Origin: Nitrospira sp.
GTDB taxonomy: Bacteria; Nitrospirota; Nitrospiria; Nitrospirales; Nitrospiraceae
Direction: 5' to 3'
DNA: 45,219 nucleotides
Assembly (NCBI GenBank): GCA_016873395.1
Contig: VGXG01000019.1
Location: forward strand, 1-45,219
Part shown: one piece after another, positions 34,193-40,431 of the stretch
How positions within the stretch are numbered: the first letter of the stretch is position 1
How the letters are laid out: each line of letters starts with the position of its first letter
Made by a program: the position numbers and the translations under genes
The notes under the pieces: generated by a model
What the model was told of the DNA's origin: nothing
Databases searched by the model: none
What the model saw: the letters and a program-made list of their open reading frames with translations, nothing else

Positions 34193-35962
34193 TCAGAAGT
34201 AATGCCCGGTGCTGATCGTTTCGATCCGTCTGGATTCGCTGGAGCCGGCTGTGATGGTCCGGACGTGGACGATCTTCTCGCCCTTCTTCCCGGCGATCTT
34301 GGCCCAGTCGTCCGGATTCGTGGTGTTCGGCAGATCTTCGTGCTCCTTGAATTCCTCCCTGATCGCGCGCAGCAGGTCGTCCGCCTTGAGGCCCCGCTCC
34401 TGGGTCGCGATCACCCGCTTGATCGCGAACTTCTTAGCCCGCGACACGACACCGTCGATCAAGGCGCCGCTGGAGAAATCCTTGAAGTAGAGCGTTTCCT
34501 TTTCGCCGCTCGCGTAGGTGACCTCCAGAAACTTATTCTCGTCGCTCATCGCGTACATGGCCTCGACGGTCATGCCGACGAGCCGGTCCACGAGCGCGTC
34601 GCGGTCCCCGCCGTGACGTTCGAGCTCTTCCGCAGCGAAGGGGAGATCCGTGGTCACGTACTTGGAGAAAATTTCCCGCGCGGCCGTCATGTCGGGACGC
34701 GAGATCTTGATCTTGATGTCCAAGCGGCCGGTGCGGAGCACGGCCGGGTCGATCAGGTCCTGCCGGTTGCTGGCCCCGATCACGATGACGTTGCGGAGCC
34801 GTTCCACCCCGTCGATCTCGGACAGGAATTGCGGGACGATCGTAGACTCGACGTCGGACGAGATGCCGCTGCCGCGGGTCCGGAACAGCGCGTCCATCTC
34901 GTCGAAGAATACGATGACCGGATTGCCGTCCGCCGCGCGCTCCTTGGCCTTCTTGAACACCTCGCGGACCTGCCGCTCGGACTCCCCCACGTACTTGTTC
35001 AGCAGCTCGGGCCCCTTGACGTGGAGGAAGAAGCTGCGGACCTGCTTGCCGGTCAGGTGGCCGAGTTTCTTGGCGATCGAGTTGGCCACCGCCTTGGCGA
35101 TCAAAGTCTTGCCGCAGCCCGGCGGGCCGTAGAGCAGCACGCCCTTGGGCGGGCTCAGCTTGTGCTCCGCGAACAACTGCGGGTGCAGGAACGGCAGCTC
35201 GACGGCGTCGCGGACTTGCTCGATCTCCTTGGCCAGTCCGCCGATGTGTTCGTAGCTGACATCCGGCACTTCCTCCAGGACCAGCTCCTCGGCCTCGGAC
35301 TTCGGCAGCTTCTCGATGACATAGCCGGATCGGGGATCATAGAGCAGATTGTCCCCGACGCTGAGCCGCTCTACGAGCAAGGGCTCGCCGAGCTCTGCAA
35401 CTTTCTCTTCATCGAAGTGCAGCGTGACCAGTGCCCGCCGCCCCTCGAGCAGGTCCTTCAAGCGCACCACTTCCCCCTGCCCATCGAACCCGCGGGACTC
35501 GATGACGTTGAACGCCTCGTTGAGGATCACTTCCTGCCCCTTGCGCAGCTCCTTGGCTTTGATCGAAGGGTGGATATTGACTTTCATCTTGCGGCCCGAG
35601 ACGTAGACGTTCGCCGTCGCATCGGTGTTGAGGCTGGAGAAGATCGCGTAGGTCGAGGGGGGTGCGGTGAGCTTGTCCACTTCCGCGCGCAACGCTTCGA
35701 TCTGCGCCTTGGCCGCCTGGAGGGTCGCGGTCAGCTTCTCGTTCTGCTTGTGTGCCTGCTCCAACTGGTAGCGCGAGTGGTGGAGTTGACGCAACTCCTC
35801 CTCCATGGCCTGGATCTGGATGCGCAGCTTTTCCGACTCGCGGAGGTACTCGTCGTTTTTTCTCACAGGGGGTGATTCTCCATCCGAGAGCCGTTCGGTG
35901 AGCTTCTTGACGGAGTCACGAAGGGTGCTGAGCCGCCCAGGGCTCCTTTTTGACTCGGCCAT
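34193..35962 (-). CDS. mpa: Proteasome-associated AAA+ ATPase (Mpa/ARC)
   Basis: Mpa (ARC) forms hexamers that recognise tagged proteins through an N-terminal coiled coil and thread them into the 20S core. The product has 589 residues from ATG 35962 (GAGG close upstream). A charged coiled coil spans about residues 20-90 ([20 protein letters not shown]). OB domains follow (about 95-245). The AAA+ module has Walker [16 protein letters not shown] (from about 279), Walker [17 protein letters not shown] and [13 protein letters not shown]. It ends STGHYF, an HbYX-like tail that would dock into the alpha ring. It is the first gene of the proteasome operon and has its own promoter. Confidence 0.94.
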   Translation of the reverse strand: MAESKRSPGRLSTLRDSVKKLTERLSDGESPPVRKNDEYLRESEKLRIQIQAMEEELRQLHHSRYQLEQAHKQNEKLTATLQAAKAQIEALRAEVDKLTAPPSTYAIFSSLNTDATANVYVSGRKMKVNIHPSIKAKELRKGQEVILNEAFNVIESRGFDGQGEVVRLKDLLEGRRALVTLHFDEEKVAELGEPLLVERLSVGDNLLYDPRSGYVIEKLPKSEAEELVLEEVPDVSYEHIGGLAKEIEQVRDAVELPFLHPQLFAEHKLSPPKGVLLYGPPGCGKTLIAKAVANSIAKKLGHLTGKQVRSFFLHVKGPELLNKYVGESERQVREVFKKAKERAADGNPVIVFFDEMDALFRTRGSGISSDVESTIVPQFLSEIDGVERLRNVIVIGASNRQDLIDPAVLRTGRLDIKIKISRPDMTAAREIFSKYVTTDLPFAAEELERHGGDRDALVDRLVGMTVEAMYAMSDENKFLEVTYASGEKETLYFKDFSSGALIDGVVSRAKKFAIKRVIATQERGLKADDLLRAIREEFKEHEDLPNTTNPDDWAKIAGKKGEKIVHVRTITAGSSESRRIETISTGHYF

Positions 35963-36022
35963 GACCTCATGCTCCTGACTACACGGTCGTCTCAAAGGAA
36001 CCGGGAGCCCAAGCCTGCTCGA

Positions 36023-36052
36023 ATTCTATCACCGGCTTCCCAGGAGGGTCAA
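36023..36052 (-). promoter_or_regulatory. Sigma-70-like promoter for the proteasome operon
   Basis: On the minus strand TTGACC (-35, 36047-36052) and TAGAAT (-10, 36023-36028) are 18 nt apart. The expected start site is near 36016, about 54 nt upstream of the mpa ATG. It lies in the 129-nt gap after thiE, so the proteasome genes can be expressed separately from the thiamine genes. Confidence 0.55.
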
Positions 36053-36091
36053 CTCTCAGGCTTACTATTGAATCGCAGAAGCGCATGCCAG

Positions 36092-36745
36092 TCAAGGCAT
36101 TTGCGTGGCGCGCTCACCCAGTCGTGCGTTTGTCCCCAGCAGTTGCAGGGTCGCCGCCGGCACATCCGCGGCCGACAGGATCGCCGAGATCACCGCTACG
36201 CCCGAGGCGCCGGCCCGCCGGACTTCGCCGCTCCGCGCAACCGTGATGCCGCCGATGGCCAGCACCGGCAGGCGGCAGCGCCGTGAAGCTTCTTCGATCG
36301 GACGGAGACCGATCGGCTGCCCGTAGACCTGCTTCGACCGGGTTTCATAGACCGGCCCCAGCACCGCAAAGTCGGCGCCGTCGGCCTCGGCCCTCACGAC
36401 CTCGTCCACCGAATGGGCGGAAACCCCGATCACTCGATGAGGACCGAGCAGCCGCCTCGCGACCGCCACCGGAAGGCTGTCGGACCGGAGGTGCACGCCG
36501 TCCGCCTCAACCGCCAGCACAACGTCCACCCGATCATTGATCAGCAACAGGGCCTTGTGTTCATGCGTGAGGCGGAGGACCTCCTCGGCCAGCACCAGCA
36601 GGGGACGGGTTAACAGATCCCGCTCACGGAGCTGGACTGCTCGCAGCCCCGCTCCCAGGGCGTCCCGTAGGAGCGGGAGCAGCGGCCGCCCTCCGGTCTG
36701 GTGGCGATCGGTGACGAGGTAGAGGGAAAAGTCAACGCGGGACAT
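36092..36745 (-). CDS. thiE: Thiamine phosphate synthase
   Basis: ThiE joins the thiazole phosphate and the pyrimidine diphosphate to give thiamine phosphate. The 217-residue TIM-barrel protein opens with SLYLVTDRHQTGGRPLLPLL. AGLRAVQLRERDLLTRPLLV holds the pyrimidine/phosphate-binding strand, LLINDRVDVVLAVEADGVHL the next, and VIGVSAHSVDEVVRAEADGA and FAVLGPVYETRSKQ the pyrophosphate loop. LPVLAIGGITVARSGEVRRA closes the barrel. It lies 93 nt downstream of thiG, with a palindromic repeat between. Its length is slightly below or equal to the usual 210-220. Confidence 0.93.
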   Translation of the reverse strand: MSRVDFSLYLVTDRHQTGGRPLLPLLRDALGAGLRAVQLRERDLLTRPLLVLAEEVLRLTHEHKALLLINDRVDVVLAVEADGVHLRSDSLPVAVARRLLGPHRVIGVSAHSVDEVVRAEADGADFAVLGPVYETRSKQVYGQPIGLRPIEEASRRCRLPVLAIGGITVARSGEVRRAGASGVAVISAILSAADVPAATLQLLGTNARLGERATQMP

Positions 36746-36750
36746 ACGCA

Positions 36751-36833
36751 GACGTGAGGCGTGAGGCGTTAGGCGTTAGGCGAAAACCCGATCTTTCAGT
36801 CACCACCTCACCCCTCACGCTTTACGCCTCACG
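36751..36833. repeat. Iterated-word palindrome, GTGAGGCGTTAGG class
   Basis: Left arm 36751-36783 reads ACGTGAGGCGTGAGGCGTTA then GGCGTTAGGC. Right arm 36803-36833 reads CACCTCACCCCTCACGCTTT then ACGCCTCACG. It fills the thiG-thiE gap without entering either gene. Confidence 0.7.
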
Positions 36834-36838
36834 GCTTT

Positions 36839-37612
36839 TTACAGCATCCCTTCGATCGGGCTGCTGGCGGTGGCGTAGAGCTTCCGGGGAATCCGCCCCG
36901 CTTTGAACGCCAACCGCCCCGCCTCCACCGCGTACTTCATGGCTTCGGCCATCGCGATCGGGTCCTTCGCGCCCGCAATGGCGGTATTCATCAACACCGC
37001 GTCGGCCCCGTATTCCATCGCGAGCGCCGCGTCGGAGGCGGTTCCCACCCCGGCGTCCACGATCACCGGCACCTTGACCGTTTCCAGGATGATCTTGAGG
37101 TTGTACGGGTTGCGGATGCCCAGCCCGGAGCCGATGGGGGCAGCCAACGGCATCACGGCCGGACAGCCGATGTCCACGAGCTTCTTGGCCACCACCGGGT
37201 CGTCGTTCGTGTAGGGTAACACGATGAACCCTTCCTTGATCAGGATCTTGGCCGCCTCGATCAGCCCGGCCGTGTCCGGAAAGAGCGTCCGCTCATCGCC
37301 GATCACCTCCAGCTTCACAAGATCGGACACGCCGGCGGCGCGGCCCAGCCGCGCGTAGCGCACGGCATCCTCCACCGTGTAGCACCCGGCGGTATTGGGA
37401 AGGATCGTATATTTTTTCGGATCGAGGTAGTCGAGGAGATTCTCCTTCGAGCGGTCGGTGATGTTCACCCGTCGCACCGCCACCGTCACCACATCGGCGC
37501 CGGACGCCTCGATGGCCTTTTGGGTCTCCACGAAATCCTTGTATTTGCCGGTTCCGACCCACAGGCGGGACCTGAACTCCCGCCCCGCGATGATCAGCCG
37601 TTCGTCTTGCAT
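36839..37612 (-). CDS. thiG: Thiazole synthase
   Basis: ThiG forms the thiazole phosphate ring from deoxyxylulose phosphate, dehydroglycine and sulfur carried on ThiS-thiocarboxylate. The 257-residue barrel begins [20 protein letters not shown]. It has [11 protein letters not shown] with the conserved Arg, [38 protein letters not shown] and the catalytic-lysine strand [20 protein letters not shown], then [20 protein letters not shown]. Length fits the family. It depends on ThiS, whose gene lies directly upstream and whose C-terminus is abnormal here. Confidence 0.95.
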   Translation of the reverse strand: MQDERLIIAGREFRSRLWVGTGKYKDFVETQKAIEASGADVVTVAVRRVNITDRSKENLLDYLDPKKYTILPNTAGCYTVEDAVRYARLGRAAGVSDLVKLEVIGDERTLFPDTAGLIEAAKILIKEGFIVLPYTNDDPVVAKKLVDIGCPAVMPLAAPIGSGLGIRNPYNLKIILETVKVPVIVDAGVGTASDAALAMEYGADAVLMNTAIAGAKDPIAMAEAMKYAVEAGRLAFKAGRIPRKLYATASSPIEGML

Positions 37613-37629
37613 GGTTGACTCCCTAAAAG

Positions 37630-37715
37630 AAGCTGTCAGCCGTCAGCCTTCAGCGATCAGCTGAAACTATTCTTTCTTCCCCTGGCTGAAAACTGACTGC
37701 TGATAACTGAAAGCT
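37630..37715. repeat. Iterated-word palindrome overlapping the 3' end of thiS, TCAGTTATCAG class
   Basis: Left arm 37630-37663 reads CTGTCAGCCGTCAGCCTTCA then GCGATCAGCTG. Right arm 37683-37713 reads TGGCTGAAAACTGACTGCTG then ATAACTGAAAGC. On the thiS strand it begins directly after the Gly codons of ThiS and supplies 19 or more further codons and the TGA. Confidence 0.75.
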
Positions 37716-37932
37716 CTCGGCTTCCTCCTCCGATGAAACTGATGATCTCGATTCGGTCTCCCTCGCTCAGATTGCGCCGATCGAATTCCTGCCGGTCCAG
37801 GATTTCTAAATTTAATTCGACCGCCACTCGGTCCGGCTTCACCTCGATCTCACGCAAGAGGTCCGCCACCGTGATGCCGGACCTGGCCGTGCGCGCTTCG
37901 CCATTGACCTGAATCTGGCAGAATTGATTCAT
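37657..37932 (-). CDS. thiS: Sulfur carrier protein ThiS with a C-terminal extension
   Basis: ThiS is a small ubiquitin-like sulfur carrier. Its C-terminal Gly-Gly is adenylated and converted to a thiocarboxylate that donates sulfur to ThiG. The ubiquitin-like part (residues 1-70) has MNQFCQIQVNGEARTARSGI, VADLLREI, VAVELNLEILDRQEFDR and EGDRIEIISFIGGG, ending with three glycines at 68-70. Instead of a stop, the frame continues for 21 residues (SRELSVISSQFSARGRKNSF and S). The extension is the translated palindromic repeat at 37630-37715. Unless it is removed by a protease or a short form is made by other means, the diglycine would be masked. The extent of the normal protein is clear from the family. 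Confidence 0.88.
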   Translation of the reverse strand: MNQFCQIQVNGEARTARSGITVADLLREIEVKPDRVAVELNLEILDRQEFDRRNLSEGDRIEIISFIGGGSRELSVISSQFSARGRKNSFS

Positions 37933-38090
37933 TGCATCAGTGTGTCATTGACGATTGTCTTCAGAATTTACGATTGTTGGATTGAGTGATTGACGATTGA
38001 ACGAATCTTAAAATGAATCGATCGTCAATTCTTCGGAATCGTCAATGCCTCAATGATTCAATCGTCAATGAGCCAATCTCACAATTCTTG
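37932..38090. repeat. Large iterated-word palindrome, ATTGACGATTGA class
   Basis: The region between thiS and the next gene (37933-38234, 302 nt) is mostly repeat. It contains many copies of ATTGACGATTGA, AATCGTCAATG and ATTGAGTGATTG in both orientations, with a central AATGAATCGATCGTCAATTC. The same vocabulary appears at 10137-10200. From 38091 to 38234 I see no clear element apart from a possible -10-like CATAAT at about 38195 and GGGG ahead of the next start. No TPP riboswitch is visible. Confidence 0.7.
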
Positions 38091-38234
38091 AGAGCAATCC
38101 TACGGGACGATAGAATCCCTTGTCAACGAAGCCGCTTCCCCGTACGCGCCGCACCCGTTTGCACGGAGCCCTAGCCAGCCCCCGGACAAGCTGCCATAAT
38201 CAAGAAACCGGCCGGCAGGGGAAACTTACATCAG

Positions 38235-38702
38235 ATGACGGACACAAACAGAGCTCTGGCACAACTGTTCCTCTCGATCTCGGACAAACTGGCCGCACGA
38301 CGGGAGAATCCCCATCGAGTCAGAGCCTACCGGCGCGCCGCGGAGTCGCTGGTCAATTTAGAAGAGGATATCCGGGCGGTCGCCGAGCGAGGTGCACTTC
38401 AGGACATTCCCGGCATCGGCCGGGACCTGTCGGCCAAGATCGTGGAATTCCTCAAGACCGGGACCATCCAAGCCTACGAGGAACTCAAGAGCCCGTTGCC
38501 CCCTGAAATTGAAGCTTGGACGACCCTGCCCGGTCTCTCAGAAGCGGTCGTCCAGCATCTCTACTTCAAGCTCGGCATCCGAACGCTGGACGACCTGGAA
38601 GCCCTGGTCCGCACACACCTGCTCCGCACCCTGCCCGGCATGACGGCCTCGGAAGAAGACCTGTTGGTCGCAATCCAGGCGAAGCGAGCAGCCGGATCAT
38701 AG
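38235..38702 (+). CDS. Stand-alone PolX/Pol-beta-type N-terminal helix-hairpin-helix protein
   Basis: A 155-residue protein like the first domain of bacterial PolX DNA polymerases, without polymerase or PHP domains. NRALAQLFLSISDKLAARRE followed by NPHRVRAYRRAAESLVNLEE matches the 8-kDa-like helical domain. LQDIPGIGRDLSAKIVEFLK (about residues 55-74) is a helix-hairpin-helix DNA-binding motif, and a second, weaker one is WTTLPGLSEAVVQHLYFKLG. The length argues for a complete small protein rather than a broken PolX. A DNA-binding or repair role is inferred. It is convergent with the MazF-like gene, 6 nt apart. Confidence 0.78.
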   Translation: MTDTNRALAQLFLSISDKLAARRENPHRVRAYRRAAESLVNLEEDIRAVAERGALQDIPGIGRDLSAKIVEFLKTGTIQAYEELKSPLPPEIEAWTTLPGLSEAVVQHLYFKLGIRTLDDLEALVRTHLLRTLPGMTASEEDLLVAIQAKRAAGS

Positions 38703-38708
38703 TCCTTA

Positions 38709-39044
38709 TCACAACCGAAGTCCAAGAACTCGCCGGACACCGGCTTCAATCGAAGCCCAGGCCTCTGGAGGCAGCGAACCGATTCGCTTCTTGAGACGGG
38801 ACTTATACAGAGGACCAACCGATTCGCACTTGGCGTAGCTGGTGGTTCGCAAGCCGGTCTGTTCCGGTTCTTCTGGAAGGCAAACACGGAGTGGGCCAGG
38901 AACGGAGGTGAGCGGAACAATCAGGATTTCCGGCCAGTCAGATTCATTCAGCGCGTTGATACTGATGACCAGAACCGGACGCGGTTTGGGGTACCTCGGC
39001 GGTACAACAGTCCAAATCTCGCCGCGCCTTATTCCTCCCTCCAC
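38709..39044 (-). CDS. MazF/PemK-family toxin (type II toxin-antitoxin)
   Basis: A 111-residue MazF-like endoribonuclease. IRRGEIWTVVPPRYPKPRPV (about 5-24) is the conserved R-G-E/D-I-W start, followed by LVISINALNESDWPEILIVP, SYAKCESVGPLYKSRLKKRI and EAGVRRVLGL at the end. The start is GTG 39044, preceded by GGAGG, and the gene overlaps its antitoxin by 16 bp. The usual MazF toxin would cleave mRNA at short sites when the antitoxin is degraded. The cognate protease could be Lon, encoded in the window. The cleavage site cannot be told. Confidence 0.85.
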   Translation of the reverse strand: MEGGIRRGEIWTVVPPRYPKPRPVLVISINALNESDWPEILIVPLTSVPGPLRVCLPEEPEQTGLRTTSYAKCESVGPLYKSRLKKRIGSLPPEAWASIEAGVRRVLGLRL

Positions 39045-39262
39045 ATCGCCTCCTCCATAAGCTCGATCAAGGCGGCGTGGCCACGTTGCTCATCCTCGGG
39101 CTCCTTGTGCTTGGCAAGCGCGCGCCGGAGCGTCAAGTCTTCCGACACTTCCTGAAAGCGCCGCAGCACCCGCTCCAACTTTTCTGATCGCGACTGGCCC
39201 GGCAGCGAATCAAGGAACCGTACCAGCGGTTGGTCCACCGTCACCGACAGCTTTTCTTTCAT
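39029..39262 (-). CDS. Antitoxin of the MazF-like toxin
   Basis: A 77-residue antitoxin. I chose ATG 39262, with GGGGAGG 8 nt upstream, because the N-terminal MKEKLSVTVDQPLVRFLDSL then fits a ribbon-helix-helix DNA-binding domain (strand, two helices). The C-terminal half (EVSEDLTLRRALAKHKEPED, HAALIELMEEAMW) is the acidic tail that typically binds the toxin. It is overlapped by the toxin by 16 bp and has a good promoter upstream. Autorepression is typical of such pairs and is inferred here. Confidence 0.8.
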   Translation of the reverse strand: MKEKLSVTVDQPLVRFLDSLPGQSRSEKLERVLRRFQEVSEDLTLRRALAKHKEPEDEQRGHAALIELMEEAMWREE

Positions 39263-39299
39263 GGCGCAGACCTCCCCACGGTAGGACACCAGGTAGGAT

Positions 39300-39328
39300 A
39301 CTATATCGGATTCTGGAAGGCTCGGCAA
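39300..39328 (-). promoter_or_regulatory. Promoter of the MazEF-like operon
   Basis: On the minus strand TTGCCG (-35, 39323-39328) and TATAGT (-10, 39300-39305) are 17 nt apart, and the expected start is near 39293, about 30 nt upstream of the antitoxin start. Confidence 0.55.
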
Positions 39329-39427
39329 GAGCGCGCGGGAAACAACCCGGCGGTCCGGTCCCGGGCCGGCGACTGGCCAGTAGTCGGGGACGGACCGGCC
39401 TGAAACCAGGTTGATGCGCTCTTCGGC

Positions 39428-39456
39428 TTGCCGACCTTCGAGAACTTTGCTACAGT
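39428..39456 (+). promoter_or_regulatory. Promoter of the TumE-like pair
   Basis: TTGCCG (39428-39433) and TACAGT (39451-39456) are 17 nt apart. The first gene starts at 39490 with GAGAGGAG upstream. The 227-nt region between the two divergent pairs (39263-39489) holds these two promoters and nothing else I recognise. Confidence 0.45.
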
Positions 39457-39489
39457 GCAAGCCGTAGAACTTGAGAGGAGTGGAGACCG

Positions 39490-39780
39490 ATGGCCACGAT
39501 CCAGATCAAGACCCCTTATCCCGAACAAGCCGCTCCGCTGGTCAAGGACGCCATTGAAATGGAGAAAAAGATGGTGCGGGGCAGTCTCGCCACAACCAAC
39601 GAGCGCATCACGGCGCTCACCCGCGAGTTGTCGGTGGCGGTGGATCAGGTTCTTGCTGGAACGGTGGCACGCACGGAAGCCAACGAAATGGCCCTCTTGG
39701 AACTGGAAGGTGAATTAGCGATCCGCCGGTCCCTTGAAGAAGCCCTCCGCAGCCTCGACTCGCTCGAACTATGCAGCTAG
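39490..39780 (+). CDS. Small coiled-coil protein, likely partner of the TumE-like toxin
   Basis: A 96-residue protein I do not recognise. It begins MATIQIKTPYPEQAAPLVKD, and much of the rest (about 25-96) is helical and charged, e.g. EKKMVRGSLATTNERITALT and EANEMALLELEGELAIRRSL, likely a coiled coil. A strong GAGAGGAGTGGAG lies ahead of the ATG. It overlaps the TumE-like gene by 10 bp. That overlap and the gene order (small acidic protein first, toxin second) fit an antitoxin, but this is inference from position. Confidence 0.55.
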   Translation: MATIQIKTPYPEQAAPLVKDAIEMEKKMVRGSLATTNERITALTRELSVAVDQVLAGTVARTEANEMALLELEGELAIRRSLEEALRSLDSLELCS

Positions 39781-40277
39781 CGGAGTATGCGGAGAAGGTT
39801 CGGACGCATATCCTCCAGACTCCCAACGTCCTCTCCCATTCTCTTAGCTATGAAGACCGCCCGCCCACAGCCGGACTTGCGAAGGGGGGTGTCACCTTCT
39901 CCGACGGCTCCCGGTTCCACTTCAAAGAGTTTCTCCGCCTGACCGAGCCGGTCATCAGGCTAAAATACGCTTATCAGTACGTCTCCGTGACCGGAAGTCT
40001 CCTGTTCCGCTATGACAACGCCCTCGATCCCGCAGCCAAGCACCTCCCAACCTATCCCGACCATAAGCACCTGCCCGACAGCATCGCGCCCGCGGCGGTG
40101 GCCTGCGGCACGGCGAATACCCAGGCCAGCCCGATCAGCAGCAACCCGACCAGGTTTGAGCGACGCATGATAAGCCTTCGGAGCAAACCGTTGGCGGGAA
40201 GGAGTGTGATGAGTACGGGTTTACGTGGAGACCGCTACAGCATGAATGGGCGGATGGTAGTCCAAGACACCACATAG
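39771..40277 (+). CDS. TumE-family (DUF6516-like) toxin, C-terminus replaced
   Basis: The first 102 or so residues look like a TumE/DUF6516 toxin: GGVTFSDGSRFHFKEFLRLT, IRLKYAYQYVSVTGSLLFRY and DNALDPAAKHLPTYPDHKHL. In relatives the protein ends soon after the HHKH-type motif. Here it runs another 60 residues (from about SIAPAAVACG) that have no family resemblance. On the opposite strand, the DNA of this tail encodes a clean signal peptide of another gene (40080-40168). So the gene was joined to unrelated DNA near 40080 and the toxin's own 3' end is missing. It may be inactive. Confidence 0.6.
   Translation: MQLAEYAEKVRTHILQTPNVLSHSLSYEDRPPTAGLAKGGVTFSDGSRFHFKEFLRLTEPVIRLKYAYQYVSVTGSLLFRYDNALDPAAKHLPTYPDHKHLPDSIAPAAVACGTANTQASPISSNPTRFERRMISLRSKPLAGRSVMSTGLRGDRYSMNGRMVVQDTT
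40080..40168 (-). pseudogene. 5' remnant of a gene for a secreted protein
   Basis: On the minus strand from ATG 40168, GAAGG lies 6-7 nt upstream and the translation begins MRRSNLVGLLLIGLAWVFAV then PQATAAGAML. This is a textbook signal peptide (Arg-Arg, hydrophobic core, Ala-Thr-Ala-Ala cleavage region). The frame stops about 40 codons in, inside the TumE-like gene. The gene is therefore cut off by the same junction that truncates the toxin. What the protein was cannot be told. Confidence 0.5.
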
Positions 40278-40300
40278 GTCAAGCGTGTGAGGACACAACG

Positions 40301-40365
40301 GGAGCGATGTGGCAGAGCCGCGAGGGGACTTTGCCGAAGGAGCGAGGGCTCTGCCACACCGCTCC
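40301..40365. repeat. 19-bp inverted repeat (hairpin)
   Basis: GGAGCGATGTGGCAGAGCC at 40301-40319 and its inverted copy at 40347-40365 match with a single mismatch, around a 27-nt loop. The loop itself is partly symmetric (GCGAGG facing GCGAG). It lies in 40278-40431 between the TumE-like gene and ctpA. Confidence 0.6.
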
Positions 40366-40383
40366 GTCCGTCACCGCATCCAT

Positions 40384-40412
40384 GTTCACCCTTCGACTAG
40401 CTCAGGGTGAAC
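40384..40412. repeat. REP-like palindrome GTTCACCCT ... AGGGTGAAC
   Basis: A perfect 9-bp stem with an 11-nt loop TCGACTAGCTC. Palindromes of the form TTCGACxAGCTCAGGGTGAA are common short repeats in many bacterial genomes. A small CCGTT-CAC-AACGG follows at about 40429, at the end of ctpA. Confidence 0.6.
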
Positions 40413-40431
40413 GGACTGTGAAGGTATCCGT

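Noticed and set aside
32873-35875. 1000-codon open frame on the plus strand
   Set aside because: It lies antisense to dop and mpa, which have clear family motifs. The frame is a by-product of GC-rich codon use; its product is low-complexity and matches nothing.
37933-38234. TPP riboswitch upstream of thiS
   Set aside because: I looked for the CTGAGA and CTGATC-type thi-box segments on the minus strand and found only iterated-word repeats.
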